Shown piece after piece: positions 1 through 8,814 of a stretch of 64,000 nt of DNA. The stretch's first letter is position 1; every line of letters begins with the position of its first letter. Source of the DNA: Pseudoflavonifractor sp. An85 (GTDB taxonomy: Bacteria; Bacillota; Clostridia; Oscillospirales; Oscillospiraceae); assembly GCF_002161235.1 (NCBI RefSeq), contig NZ_NFHE01000002.1, positions 124,001 to 188,000 on the forward strand, given 5' to 3'. The notes beneath the pieces were generated by a model. It made no database searches. It was given only the letters and a program-made list of their open reading frames with translations, and had not been told where the DNA came from. Position numbers and translations under genes: made by a program.

Positions 1-74
1 CCGATGGCCGTGGCGGTGTTCTCGGTGGTGACAATGGTTTCGGCGCGGCCTTTCAAGCCGATTTCAATGGACAT
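1..74 (-). CDS. Thioesterase family protein, 5' part only
   Basis: Only the first 24 codons lie in the window; the gene runs off the left edge. The start ATG at 74 follows an AAGGAGG ribosome binding site. The peptide begins MSIEIGLKGRAETIVTTENT, which matches the N-terminus of the short hot-dog thioesterases related to fluoroacetyl-CoA thioesterase found in Clostridia. These hydrolyse acyl-CoA thioesters, but the physiological substrate in Clostridia is unknown. The family call rests on this short stretch, so it is tentative. Confidence 0.5.
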   Translation of the reverse strand, partial: MSIEIGLKGRAETIVTTENTATAI

Positions 75-179
75 GAGGGATTCCTCCTTGTGTAGTGTCT
101 GGACCCAGTGTACTCGATTTTTGCCCTCTTGGCAAGAAAAATGAGCGGCGCCTTTCGGCGCCGCTCCAATCAGGTCAAA

Positions 180-1301
180 TTAAAGGCCAAGCTGAATCCA
201 CAGATCGTTGTACAGAGTGCGGGTCTCCTCGGGGAGCACCACGTAGTTCTCGCACTTCTTGAGCACGTCGGTGGAGGGAGCCATGATGTTGTACAGCTCC
301 ATGTCCAGCTCCTCGCCGTAGGTCTCCTTGTAGTACTCGGGGTATTTCTCCAGAGCCTCGGTGTTGGGAGAGGCGTACCAGATGTAGTCCATGTTGGCCA
401 GAGAGGAGTCGGTGGAAGCCAGGAAGTTGATCCACTCTTCGGCCTCAGAGGTATGCTGGGCGTTCTTCAGAATGCACCAGGCATCCACAAACCAGTTGGC
501 GCCCTCCTCGGGGAGCACATAAGCCAGATCGGGGTTGTTTTCATACATGGTCAGGTAGTCACCAGCGTAGTAGGTGGCGATGGCAGCGTTGCCCTGCTCC
601 ATCTTGTTGAACACCTCGTCCATGACCTTGCCCTGGAAGATGCCACGCTTGGCAGCGTCGGCGATGAGCTCGTAAGCCTCGCGGATCTCGGTCTCGTTGG
701 TGGTATTCACGGAGTAGCCCAGGTAAATGAGGGCATTGCCGAAGGCGTCCCGGGAGTTGTTGATGAGCAGGACGTTACCCTTGTTGGCATCGTCGTACAG
801 GGAGGACCAGCTGGTGATCTCGCCGTCCACCATGGTCTTGTTGTAGATGATGCCCAGGGTACCCCAGGTGTAGGGTACGGTGTACTTGTTCTCGGGGTCA
901 AAGGCCAGACCCTTGAACTCGTCGCCAATCTTCTCGTAGTTGGGGATGTTGTCGTAGTTCAGGGGCTGGAGCATGTCCTCCTCAATGAGCTGGGAGATCA
1001 TATAGTCGGAGGGGCAGATGACATCGTAGTTGGCGCCGCCGGTTTTCAGCAGGGAGTACAAAGACTCGTTGCTCTCGGCGGTCTGGTAGTTGACCTTGAT
1101 GCCGGTCTGCTCCTCGAATTTGGTAATCAGGCTCTCGTCGATATACTCGCCCCAGTTGCACACATTGAGCACCCGATTGCCGTCGGTCGAGGTGTTGTTA
1201 CCGGAGTTGCCGCTGTCGTCTACGCGCTCCACCGAGCAGGCGGTGAGGGACAGGCTGGCTGCCAGAGTGCAGGCCAGGGTCAAAGCAGTGAGTTTTTTCA
1301 A
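180..1301 (-). CDS. potD: Spermidine/putrescine ABC transporter substrate-binding lipoprotein
   Basis: Extracellular polyamine-binding lipoprotein of a PotABCD-type importer, last gene of its operon. The chosen start is a TTG at 1301, preceded by GGAGG at 1311-1315 with a 9-base gap. In-frame ATGs further upstream lack a ribosome binding site and would spoil the signal peptide. From TTG the protein (373 aa) starts with KK, a hydrophobic stretch and a lipobox LTAC, so the mature protein is lipid-anchored through that Cys. The body is a classical type 2 periplasmic-binding fold with the PotD-like segments NWGEYID near the N-terminus and CPSDYMI. It lies 59 bases downstream of the second permease gene. 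Polyamine specificity is inferred from family similarity. Confidence 0.92.
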   Translation of the reverse strand: MKKLTALTLACTLAASLSLTACSVERVDDSGNSGNNTSTDGNRVLNVCNWGEYIDESLITKFEEQTGIKVNYQTAESNESLYSLLKTGGANYDVICPSDYMISQLIEEDMLQPLNYDNIPNYEKIGDEFKGLAFDPENKYTVPYTWGTLGIIYNKTMVDGEITSWSSLYDDANKGNVLLINNSRDAFGNALIYLGYSVNTTNETEIREAYELIADAAKRGIFQGKVMDEVFNKMEQGNAAIATYYAGDYLTMYENNPDLAYVLPEEGANWFVDAWCILKNAQHTSEAEEWINFLASTDSSLANMDYIWYASPNTEALEKYPEYYKETYGEELDMELYNIMAPSTDVLKKCENYVVLPEETRTLYNDLWIQLGL

Positions 1302-1360
1302 TTGATCATTCCTCCAAACAAAAATATATTTACCCATGCCCTTTGGGGGCAGTGAGCGCC

Positions 1361-2248
1361 TCAATAGACCCGCTTGGCAGCGGCTTTTTCCGCCCGGGCT
1401 TCCCGGACGTTGACGATGATCAGCAGGGCCAGCACCACCACAAAGAGGATGGTGGATACGGCGTTGATCTCGGGGGTGACACCCTTCTTGGTCATGGAGT
1501 AGATCTGCATGGCCAGGGTGGAGGTGGCGGAGCCAGCGGTGAAGTAGGAGATGACGAAGTCATCCACACTCATGGTAAAGGCGATGAGGGCGCCGGAGAC
1601 AATACCGGGCATGATTTCCGGCAGGATGACCTTGAAGAAGGCCTGTCTCCAGGTGCAGCCCAAGTCCTGAGCGGCATCCACCAGATTTTTATCCATCTGC
1701 CGCAGTTTGGGAGCCACGGAGAGGATCACGTAGGGAATGTCGAAGGTAATGTGGGCGATGAGCAGGGTGCCAAAGCCCAGAGAGAGCTGGGGGAAGGTGA
1801 TGCGGTAGGTGGAGCCAAAGAAGTTCACCAGGAAGCGGTAGTTGGAAGCAAAGTAGTTCCAACCACCCAGCACCGCCACAAAGAACAGACACATGGCCAC
1901 ACCGGTGACGATGTCGGCGTTCATCATGGGAATGTTGTTGATGGTGAGCAGAGGCTCCCGGAACTTCCGGCGCATGGAGTACAGGCCAATGGCGCTGAGC
2001 GTACCCACAATGGTGGCAATGATGGTGGCCAAGGCGGACACCAACAGAGTGTTGTACACGCTCTTGATAATCAGCTGGTTTTGGAACAGCTTGGCGTACC
2101 AGCGCAGGGAGAAGCCCTTCCAGATGACGCTGGAGTCAGCGGCATTGAAGGAGTAGAAAATGAGCAGCAAAATGGGGGCATAGAGGAAGAAGAAAATCAG
2201 ACCGATGAAGATCCGGTTGCCCAGGCGGTTTTTCTTATTCATGCTCAT
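1361..2248 (-). CDS. potC: Polyamine ABC transporter permease, PotC type
   Basis: Inner-membrane permease (295 aa) of the polyamine importer. After a short basic N-terminus there is a membrane segment at about residues 12-35, and about six segments in total. The cytoplasmic EAA loop reads DAAQDLGCTWRQAFFKVILP, the coupling motif that contacts the ATPase. The start codon overlaps the stop of the preceding permease gene by four bases (ATGA type), so the two permeases are translationally coupled and should form the heterodimeric channel. Length and motif fit PotC. Confidence 0.93.
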   Translation of the reverse strand: MSMNKKNRLGNRIFIGLIFFFLYAPILLLIFYSFNAADSSVIWKGFSLRWYAKLFQNQLIIKSVYNTLLVSALATIIATIVGTLSAIGLYSMRRKFREPLLTINNIPMMNADIVTGVAMCLFFVAVLGGWNYFASNYRFLVNFFGSTYRITFPQLSLGFGTLLIAHITFDIPYVILSVAPKLRQMDKNLVDAAQDLGCTWRQAFFKVILPEIMPGIVSGALIAFTMSVDDFVISYFTAGSATSTLAMQIYSMTKKGVTPEINAVSTILFVVVLALLIIVNVREARAEKAAAKRVY

Positions 2249-3099
2249 AACATCACCGCCTGTTCTTCGCCCTCACCGAAGCGATTCATGACCCACATAC
2301 AGGCCACCACAATGACCATCATCACCAGAGCAATGGCAGAACCCAGGTGGGGGTTGTAGGCTCCCCCCAGGAATTGCTGCTCGATGAGGTCGCCCAGCAG
2401 CATCTGAATGCCGCCGCCCAACAGGCGGGAAATGGCAAAGGTGGACACGGAGGGGACAAACACCATGGTCACGCCGGAGAGAATACCGGGCAGAGACAGA
2501 GGCAGGATCACCTTGCGGAACACGGTAGCGGTGTCGGCGCCCAAGTCCTGGGCGGCCTCCAACAGGGTGTTGTCCATTTTGATGAGGGTGGAATAGATGG
2601 GCAGCACCATGAAGGGCAGGTAGTTGTACACCATACCCACCACCACGGCCCCCTGGGTGCCGATCATCTTGAAGTATTGAATGTTGGTGCCAAAGACGTG
2701 ATTGATGAGATCAAACAGGCCTATGGCGGCAAAAAATTGGTTGATAAGGCCATTGTTCTCCATGATGGACATCATGGAGTAGGTGCGCAGCAGGAAGTTG
2801 ACCCACATGGGCAGCATGATGAGAAGCATAGCCACCCGCTGGAAGCCCTTTCCCTCTTTGGCCATGGCGTAGGACAGAGGATAGCCAATGAGCAGGCATA
2901 CCAAGGTGGCAATGATGGCCAACTTGAAGGAACGGGTGAAAATCACCGTAAAGGTACTCATGCGGGTGAAGTTTTCCCCAGTGACGGAGAAATCAGCGGT
3001 GGTAAAGGCGTAAATCACCACCATGATGATGGGGGCCACCACAAACAGGGCCATCCAGCCCACATAGGGGATGGCCAGGAGGGAACGCTTATTCTTCAT
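2245..3099 (-). CDS. potB: Polyamine ABC transporter permease, PotB type
   Basis: First permease of the polyamine importer (284 aa). The start is set at ATG 3099 ([15 protein letters not shown]), which has AGGAGGAG seven bases upstream. Longer versions would begin with a Pro/Arg-rich stretch inside the ATPase gene. The protein has about six membrane segments and an EAA loop ([20 protein letters not shown]) that docks on PotA. It overlaps the end of potA by 11 bases and the start of potC by four, as in a tightly coupled operon. Confidence 0.93.
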   Translation of the reverse strand: MKNKRSLLAIPYVGWMALFVVAPIIMVVIYAFTTADFSVTGENFTRMSTFTVIFTRSFKLAIIATLVCLLIGYPLSYAMAKEGKGFQRVAMLLIMLPMWVNFLLRTYSMMSIMENNGLINQFFAAIGLFDLINHVFGTNIQYFKMIGTQGAVVVGMVYNYLPFMVLPIYSTLIKMDNTLLEAAQDLGADTATVFRKVILPLSLPGILSGVTMVFVPSVSTFAISRLLGGGIQMLLGDLIEQQFLGGAYNPHLGSAIALVMMVIVVACMWVMNRFGEGEEQAVML

Positions 3100-4279
3100 G
3101 CCCGTTCTCCTCCTCCTCGGGCTCATAGTCCGCATCGCCGATTTCTTCGTATTCCTCGGAGTAGGAGGAGTAGTCACCGAACATGCCGGAGTACTCGCTC
3201 TTTTTCATCACGTGGATGGCGTCGGGGTCCAGGTGGATACCGATGACGGTACCCACGGCGTGGAACTCCGTGGTCTGAATCAGCCACTTAAAACCATAGA
3301 AATCCACGATGGTGTCATAGTGCACGCCCTTGAAGGTGACGGAAGTGACGGTGCCTTTGAGCTGGCCCTGATTTTCCGCCACGATGTCCACGTCCTCGGG
3401 GCGAATAACCACGTCCACTGGCTCGTCCTTGGCAAAACCCTTGTCCAGGCAGGGGAACTTCCGGTTGAAAATCTCCACCACCTCGTCGGCACGCATGATG
3501 CCGTCAATGATGTTGGACTCGCCGATGAAGTCGGCCACGAAGGCGTTTTTGGGCTCGTTGTAAATGTCCTCAGGAGTGCCGATCTGCTGGATGCGGCCGC
3601 CGTCCATGACCACCACGGTGTCACTCATGGCCAGGGCTTCTTCCTGGTCGTGGGTGACGTAGATAAAGGTGATGCCCATTTCCTGCTGGATGCGCTTGAG
3701 TTCGTTCTGCATGTCCTTGCGCAGGCGCATGTCCAAAGCGCCCAAAGGCTCGTCCAACAGCAGCACCTTGGGCCGGTTGACCAGGGCGCGGGCAATGGCC
3801 ACACGCTGCTGCTGACCACCGGACAGAGCGGAGATAGACCGCTTTTCAAAGCCCTTGAGGTTGACGATCTCCAGCATTTCCATCACGCGCTCATGGATCT
3901 CCTGCTCGGGGATCTTCACCTTCTTGGCGGTGGACTTGCCGTTCACCACATTGGTGACGGTTTTGCCCAAACGAAGGCCAAAAGCCACATTTTCATACAC
4001 ATTCAGGTGGGGGAACAGGGCGTATTTCTGGAATACGGTGTTCACCTCCCGCTTGTGGGGCGGGACATGATTAATCCTCACGTCGTCAAATAAAACGTCC
4101 CCAGAGGTAGGCGAAAGAAACCCGCCGATGATTCGAAGCGTGGTTGTCTTGCCGCACCCACTGGGACCCAGCAGCGTGAGGAACTCTTTATCATTGATAT
4201 ACAGATTGATGTGGTCCAGCACCACGCCATCGTCGTAGGCCATGACGCAGTCTTTCAGGCGGATCAATTCCTTGGACAT
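3089..4279 (-). CDS. potA: Polyamine ABC transporter ATP-binding protein
   Basis: Cytoplasmic ATPase that drives the PotBC permease (396 aa). Seen in order: Walker [11 protein letters not shown]-loop, signature LSGGQQQR, Walker [12 protein letters not shown] and the H-loop (YVTHDQEEA), then a C-terminal TOBE-like regulatory domain. A linker rich in Lys and Val ([20 protein letters not shown]) sits between the Q-loop and the signature and is somewhat longer than usual. The last 30 residues are strongly acidic (Glu/Asp/Tyr), a tail not needed for ATPase function. First gene of potABCD; a GGGAGG ribosome binding site precedes ATG 4279 and a good promoter lies upstream. Confidence 0.95.
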   Translation of the reverse strand: MSKELIRLKDCVMAYDDGVVLDHINLYINDKEFLTLLGPSGCGKTTTLRIIGGFLSPTSGDVLFDDVRINHVPPHKREVNTVFQKYALFPHLNVYENVAFGLRLGKTVTNVVNGKSTAKKVKIPEQEIHERVMEMLEIVNLKGFEKRSISALSGGQQQRVAIARALVNRPKVLLLDEPLGALDMRLRKDMQNELKRIQQEMGITFIYVTHDQEEALAMSDTVVVMDGGRIQQIGTPEDIYNEPKNAFVADFIGESNIIDGIMRADEVVEIFNRKFPCLDKGFAKDEPVDVVIRPEDVDIVAENQGQLKGTVTSVTFKGVHYDTIVDFYGFKWLIQTTEFHAVGTVIGIHLDPDAIHVMKKSEYSGMFGDYSSYSEEYEEIGDADYEPEEEENGHEE

Positions 4280-4399
4280 TTGTCCTCCCTCATTTCTATG
4301 GTTGTTTTCTAAAATGTCAGCTCCCTCGATTTTTGTCCCGGCTAGTGCCCTCCAGCGGACAGCCCAAAAAGGCCCGGGGTTTCACGGATAGCGAGTAAA

Positions 4400-4428
4400 A
4401 CTATATTATGTCGATGGGGAAATGTCAA
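4400..4428 (-). promoter_or_regulatory. Promoter of the pot operon
   Basis: On the minus strand TTGACA (4428-4423) is followed after 17 bases by TATAGT (4405-4400), a near-consensus vegetative promoter. It lies about 120 bases upstream of potA. No riboswitch fold was recognised in the leader. Confidence 0.8.
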
Positions 4429-4471
4429 TCATTTTTTTGAAAAATTTTTGACAGGCTCAGGGAAAGGGAAA

Positions 4472-4492
4472 AGGCCGCCCAATGGGCGGCCT
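4472..4492 (-). terminator. Terminator of the RluA-family gene
   Basis: A nine-base-pair GC-rich hairpin, AGGCCGCCC / GGGCGGCCT with a three-base loop, is followed on the minus strand by TTTTCCCTTT. It lies just past the stop of the pseudouridine synthase gene and ahead of the pot promoter, so it separates the two transcription units. Confidence 0.75.
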
Positions 4493-4509
4493 GAGTGAAA
4501 AAATATGGC

Positions 4510-5502
4510 TCAATTCTGGGGGTGCCACTGGGCGGCAAACTTGGGGAAATACTGGGGGACAAAATCAATGTCGGTGACCGTCCACTCCATGCCGTTTAAG
4601 TGGGCCAGACACCCGGCGTCGGTGGTAAATTCAAAGCGCAATTTATAGGAGTACAGAGCCTGGTAGCTGCGGCCAAATTGGCGGTTGTCCCGCTCCCGGC
4701 CATACTTGCCGTCCCCCAGAAGGGGATGACCGGCGGCGGCAAACTGGGCGCGGATCTGGTGGGTGCGCCCGGTGATGAGGTCGCACTCCACCAGGGACAG
4801 CCCTCCTTCGCAGGCCAATGTATTATATAAGGTAAGGGCGGTCTTACCTCCGGGCACCGGGCGGTCAAAGACTTTCACCTGGGCCTTGTTCTCATCTTTG
4901 AGGATAAAGCCCTTCAACTCCCCTTGACGGGGGCGCATTTCTCCCCGGATGACACACAGGTACAGCTTGGTCAGCTCTCGGTCCTTGATCTTCTGGTTCA
5001 TAATGCGCAGGGCCTCGGCAGTCTTGGCGGCAATGACGATACCCCCGGTGTTGCGGTCAATGCGGTTGCACAGGGCGGGGGCAAAGGAGTTCTCCCAGTA
5101 GGGGGACCACTCCTTCTTTTGATAGAGGTAGGCCTGGATGTGGGTGAGCAGGGTGTTCACCCGCTCCTGTTCATCCGGATGCACCACCATACCCGGGCGC
5201 TTATTTAAAAGGAGAATGTGCTCGTCCTCGTAGACAATGTCCAGCTGCGGCTTGAACACCGAGAGGAAGGCGTTTTCTCGATTGGGGGTTTGAAAAAATT
5301 CGTCGTTGATGTATAATTGTAGCGTATCTCCCACTGCCAAGCGCACATCCCGCTTGGAACCCTTGCCATTGACCTTTACCCGCTTGAGACGGATGTATTT
5401 CTGGGCCAGGGGAGCGGGGAGCAGGGGGACGGTTTTTGCCAGCCAGCGGTCCAGCCGTTGTCCGGCGTCGTTCTTTCCTATGGTAAATTCCTTCAACCAC
5501 AA
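4510..5502 (-). CDS. RluA-family 23S rRNA pseudouridine synthase
   Basis: Converts uridine to pseudouridine in structured RNA (330 aa). Residues about 10-75 form an S4-type RNA-binding domain (DRWLAKTVPLLP...IRLKRVKVNG). The catalytic domain follows, with the active-site motif RIDRNTGG, where the Asp attacks the base, and the later RTHQIRAQFAAAGHPLLGD motif of the RluA/RluC/RluD group. Whether it is RluC, RluD or a paralogue cannot be read from the sequence. It is transcribed divergently from yceD-rpmF. Confidence 0.9.
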   Translation of the reverse strand: MWLKEFTIGKNDAGQRLDRWLAKTVPLLPAPLAQKYIRLKRVKVNGKGSKRDVRLAVGDTLQLYINDEFFQTPNRENAFLSVFKPQLDIVYEDEHILLLNKRPGMVVHPDEQERVNTLLTHIQAYLYQKKEWSPYWENSFAPALCNRIDRNTGGIVIAAKTAEALRIMNQKIKDRELTKLYLCVIRGEMRPRQGELKGFILKDENKAQVKVFDRPVPGGKTALTLYNTLACEGGLSLVECDLITGRTHQIRAQFAAAGHPLLGDGKYGRERDNRQFGRSYQALYSYKLRFEFTTDAGCLAHLNGMEWTVTDIDFVPQYFPKFAAQWHPQN

Positions 5503-5587
5503 TCACTCCTGGATGCTTCAAAATGATTGCCTCCAGTGTACCATGATTTCTTGTGAAAAAAAAGAGCGAAAAAATTGCAGAAACCAT

Positions 5588-5616
5588 TTGACAAGTGAGA
5601 GGGTATTGAGTATAAT
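5588..5616 (+). promoter_or_regulatory. Promoter of yceD-rpmF
   Basis: TTGACA (5588-5593), 17-base spacer and TATAAT (5611-5616), a perfect sigma-A type promoter about 30 bases upstream of the DUF177 start codon. Confidence 0.9.
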
Positions 5617-5646
5617 ACCATTTGTGTCGTTATGCGAGGTGTGCTG

Positions 5647-6150
5647 ATGAAACTGGATTTGAAGCGAATTGCCCGCGAGCCGGGTACCACCCTGCCCTTT
5701 GCCTTCCAGATGGACCTGAGCCAGCTGGAGTGGAATGGGGAACACCCTGTGTCCCAACCTGTCACTGTGGAAGGCAGGGTGCGGAATATGGCGGGGGTGC
5801 TGTTGCTCCAGGCCAGTATGGCCACCACCCTGTCGCTGACTTGCGACCGCTGTGCCCAACCTTTTTCCAAGGAGAAGACGGTGGACTTTGAGTCCATGCT
5901 GGCTGCCGAGTTGGAAAATGAGGAGAATGATGACATCATTTTGCTGGATGGGGATATGCAGTTGGACGTGGAGGAGTTGCTGGGTGATGTGTTCCTCTTG
6001 AATATGGACACAAAGAATCTCTGCTCTCAAGACTGCAAGGGGCTGTGCCCGGGCTGCGGTGCAGACCTGAACCATGAGCCCTGCCGTTGCAAGAAAGAGA
6101 TCGATCCCCGTCTGTCCAAGCTGGCCCAGCTGTTGGGTCAGGATGGATGA
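5647..6150 (+). CDS. yceD: DUF177/YceD family protein
   Basis: 167-aa member of the YceD (DUF177) family, which almost always precedes rpmF and is needed for 23S rRNA accumulation in some bacteria and in plastids; its exact job is unknown. It contains the family cysteine pairs: CDRC near residue 80, and CSQDCKGLCPGCG near residue 130, which may bind a metal. The start ATG 5647 follows GAGGTG by five bases; the upstream in-frame ATG at 5632 lacks such a site. The gene is followed 49 bases later by rpmF, matching the conserved yceD-rpmF pair. Confidence 0.88.
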   Translation: MKLDLKRIAREPGTTLPFAFQMDLSQLEWNGEHPVSQPVTVEGRVRNMAGVLLLQASMATTLSLTCDRCAQPFSKEKTVDFESMLAAELENEENDDIILLDGDMQLDVEELLGDVFLLNMDTKNLCSQDCKGLCPGCGADLNHEPCRCKKEIDPRLSKLAQLLGQDG

Positions 6151-6199
6151 TGTTGTTAAACATATGTCTGCGGACATTGACCGATAAGGAGGTGTCAAA

Positions 6200-6379
6200 A
6201 TGGCCGTCCCTAAGAGTAAAGTATCCAAGCAGCGCAGAAACAAGCGTCGCAGCTCCGTGTGGAAGCTGGAGACTCCCGGTGTCAACACCTGCCCCAAGTG
6301 CGGTGCTGTCCGCCTGCCTCACCGCGTCTGCAAGAACTGCATGACCTACAATGGTCGTGAGGTTACTGTCAGCGAGTGA
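6200..6379 (+). CDS. rpmF: 50S ribosomal protein L32
   Basis: 59-aa ribosomal protein L32. It begins [19 protein letters not shown] and has two CxxC pairs (CPKC and CKNC), so it is the zinc-binding form. AAGGAGGTG precedes the ATG. Short and easy to miss because of its size, but identity is clear from sequence and from the yceD neighbour. Confidence 0.97.
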   Translation: MAVPKSKVSKQRRNKRRSSVWKLETPGVNTCPKCGAVRLPHRVCKNCMTYNGREVTVSE

Positions 6380-6392
6380 TCGCCTGTGATGA

Positions 6393-6435
6393 AAAAGAGG
6401 CTGTTGCAAAGTTCTCCTTTGCGACAGCCTCTTTT
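6393..6435 (+). terminator. Terminator after rpmF
   Basis: AAAGAGGCTGTTGCAAAG pairs with CTTTGCGACAGCCTCTTTT around a five-base loop, ending in a T run: a strong intrinsic terminator closing the yceD-rpmF unit. Confidence 0.9.
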
Positions 6436-6487
6436 ACGCACTTTTCTGGTGAGAATGGCGGAAACGCCTGATTTGGTCAAGATTTGC

Positions 6488-6516
6488 TTTTCATGCTCCG
6501 TGAAATTTGATATACT
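6488..6516 (+). promoter_or_regulatory. Probable promoter of der-plsY-gpsA
   Basis: TTTTCA (6488-6493), 17-base spacer and TATACT (6511-6516), 27 bases ahead of the der start. The -10 is good, the -35 weak. Confidence 0.55.
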
Positions 6517-6543
6517 GAAGTTTGAGTGTAAGGAGGGATTATC

Positions 6544-7872
6544 ATGGCAAGACCTTTGGTGGCCATTGTGGGCCGCCCCAACGTGGGAAAGTCCATGCTG
6601 TTTAATAAGCTGACGGGAAAGCGCCTGTCCATTGTGGAGGACACCCCTGGCGTCACCCGTGACCGTCTCTATGCCCAGGCCGAGTGGCTGGGCCGCACCT
6701 TTGATCTGGTGGACACCGGCGGCATTGAGCCGGGAACCGACAACGAAATTCTGGCCTTTATGCGCCTTCAGGCGGAGATCGCCATTGAGGCCGCTACCGT
6801 GATTATCTTCGTCTGCGATATCCGCACCGGTATGACCGCCGCCGACCAGGAAGTGGCCGGTATGCTCCAGCGTTCCAAGAAGCCAGTGATCCTGGCGGTG
6901 AACAAGATGGACTCCACCGGTCCCACCAACCCGGACATCTACGAGTTTTACAACTTGGGCCTGGGCGACCCCTATCCCATTTCCGCCGTCCATGGCCACG
7001 GTACCGGCGACCTGTTGGACGCCTGCCTGTCCTATTTCCCCCCCGAGGAGGAGGAAGAGGTGGAGGACGATGTGGTGAAGGTGGCCATCATCGGCAAGCC
7101 CAACGTGGGCAAGTCCTCTCTGACCAACCGCATTCTGGGACAGGAGCGGGTCATCGTCTCCAATGTGGCAGGTACCACCCGGGATGCGGTGGACAGCTAC
7201 TTTGAAAATGAGACGGGCAAGTACCTCATCATTGACACCGCCGGTATGCGCAAGAAGTCCAAGGTGGACGACCGTATCGAGAAGTTCTCCGTGCTCCGGG
7301 CCACCATGGCCATTGAGCGCAGCGATGTGTGCCTCATTATGATCGACGCCCAGGAAGGTGTCACCGAGCAGGACACCAAGGTGGCCGGTCTGGCTCACGA
7401 GGCGGGCAAGGCCTGCATCATCGTGGTCAACAAGTGGGACGCCGTGGAAAAGGACGACAAGACCATGAAGCGCATGGAGGAAGAGGTGCGCCGGGACCTG
7501 TCCTATATGACCTACGCCCCCATCCACTTCATTTCCGCCAAAACCGGCCAGCGTGTGGATAAGCTGTTCCAGCTCATTCAGAACGTGGTCAACCAGGCGG
7601 CTATGCGCATTCCCACCGGCGTGCTCAACTCGGTGTTGGCCGACGCTCAGACCCGGGTGCAGCCTCCCACGGACAAGGGACGCCGCCTGAAAATCTACTA
7701 TATGACCCAGATCGGGGTGAAGCCCCCCCACTTTGTTATCTTCTGCAACGATGCAAAGCTGTTCCATTTTTCCTATCAGCGGTATCTGGAAAACCAAATT
7801 CGCGCCACCTTCGGTCTGGTGGGCACGCCCGTGCGTATCACCATCCGGCAGAAGGGCGACAAGGAGGACTAA
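6544..7872 (+). CDS. der: Ribosome biogenesis GTPase Der (EngA)
   Basis: Essential double-G-domain GTPase that helps assemble the 50S subunit (442 aa, usual length). The first G domain starts with GRPNVGKS at about residue 9 and the second with GKPNVGKSS at about residue 182; each has its DTGG/DTAG switch II and NKxD motif (NKMD, NKWD). The C-terminal KH-like domain closes the protein. The two G domains are joined by an acidic linker (EEEEEVEDD). AGGAGGG precedes the ATG; plsY follows after three bases. Confidence 0.97.
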   Translation: MARPLVAIVGRPNVGKSMLFNKLTGKRLSIVEDTPGVTRDRLYAQAEWLGRTFDLVDTGGIEPGTDNEILAFMRLQAEIAIEAATVIIFVCDIRTGMTAADQEVAGMLQRSKKPVILAVNKMDSTGPTNPDIYEFYNLGLGDPYPISAVHGHGTGDLLDACLSYFPPEEEEEVEDDVVKVAIIGKPNVGKSSLTNRILGQERVIVSNVAGTTRDAVDSYFENETGKYLIIDTAGMRKKSKVDDRIEKFSVLRATMAIERSDVCLIMIDAQEGVTEQDTKVAGLAHEAGKACIIVVNKWDAVEKDDKTMKRMEEEVRRDLSYMTYAPIHFISAKTGQRVDKLFQLIQNVVNQAAMRIPTGVLNSVLADAQTRVQPPTDKGRRLKIYYMTQIGVKPPHFVIFCNDAKLFHFSYQRYLENQIRATFGLVGTPVRITIRQKGDKED

Positions 7873-7875
7873 ACC

Positions 7876-8814
7876 ATGCTGAACCATGTGATGGAAACCG
7901 CCCATGTGTCAGTGGGCTGGTTGGCGCTGGCAGCGGTGGGCATTGCGGTGCTGGCCTACTTCCTGGGCTGCTTCAACGGCGCTGTGGTGGTGTCCCGGTA
8001 CATTCTCCGGGATGACGTGCGCAACCACGGCAGCGGAAACGCAGGTCTGACCAACTTCTACCGCACCTTCGGCGGACCCTTAACCCTGGTGGTCATTCTC
8101 TCCGATGCTGTCAAGGCAGTGATCGCCGTGCTTTTTGCCGTGTGGATCGCTGGGGCCATGTCTCCCGAGCTCATCACCCTGAGCAAGTACTGGGCGGGCC
8201 TTTTTTGCCTGTTGGGCCACATGTTCCCCATTACCTTCCAGTTCCGGGGCGGTAAGGGTATCCTGTCCGGTGGCACCATCGCCCTGATGATGGACTGGCG
8301 GGTGGCCCTGGTGGTGTGGGGCGGCTTCCTCATTCTGGCCATCCTCACCCGGTACGTGTCCCTGGGCTCCTGCTGGGCTGGCCTGTCTTTCCCCTTTGTC
8401 AGCGCCTTTGTCTATCAGGATGTGCTCATCACCGTGCTGGCCATCATCATTGGCGGTCTGATCTTGTTCAAGCACCGGGGCAATATGGTGCGCCTGGTCA
8501 AGGGCACCGAGTCCAAGTTCACTCTGCACAAAAAGAAGAATCCGGAGGCGGAGGCCGCGGAAGAAGCAGCGCCCCCGGCGGAAACGCCGGAGAGAAGCGG
8601 TGAGGAGACTTCCGCAGAGGAAGAGAGTTCTGAGGAAGTTGTCGCCGAAACCCAGGAGGAACTCGCCCAAGAGGAGGAAGAAACTCCTGCTCAGGGCGAG
8701 GTGACTTCCACACAAGAGGGGGAGGCTGTGGAAGAAACAGCAGCCCCGGAGGAAGAGACGGTGGAAGAGGCCGAGGCTCCGAAAGAAAAGAAAGAGCAGG
8801 AGGCGCAGGCATGA
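7876..8814 (+). CDS. plsY: Acyl-phosphate:glycerol-3-phosphate acyltransferase with acidic C-terminal tail
   Basis: Membrane enzyme that makes lysophosphatidic acid from acyl-phosphate and glycerol-3-phosphate, the first acylation in phospholipid synthesis. The PlsY core occupies residues 1 to about 215: several membrane helices, the SGNAGLTNFYRTFG motif and the GGKGI phosphate-binding motif. PlsY is normally about 200 aa; here residues 216-312 form an extra low-complexity tail rich in Glu, Ala, Thr and Pro. The tail keeps one open frame and has the host base composition, so it is probably real. The next gene, gpsA, overlaps by four bases and makes the enzyme's substrate. Confidence 0.93.
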   Translation: MLNHVMETAHVSVGWLALAAVGIAVLAYFLGCFNGAVVVSRYILRDDVRNHGSGNAGLTNFYRTFGGPLTLVVILSDAVKAVIAVLFAVWIAGAMSPELITLSKYWAGLFCLLGHMFPITFQFRGGKGILSGGTIALMMDWRVALVVWGGFLILAILTRYVSLGSCWAGLSFPFVSAFVYQDVLITVLAIIIGGLILFKHRGNMVRLVKGTESKFTLHKKKNPEAEAAEEAAPPAETPERSGEETSAEEESSEEVVAETQEELAQEEEETPAQGEVTSTQEGEAVEETAAPEEETVEEAEAPKEKKEQEAQA

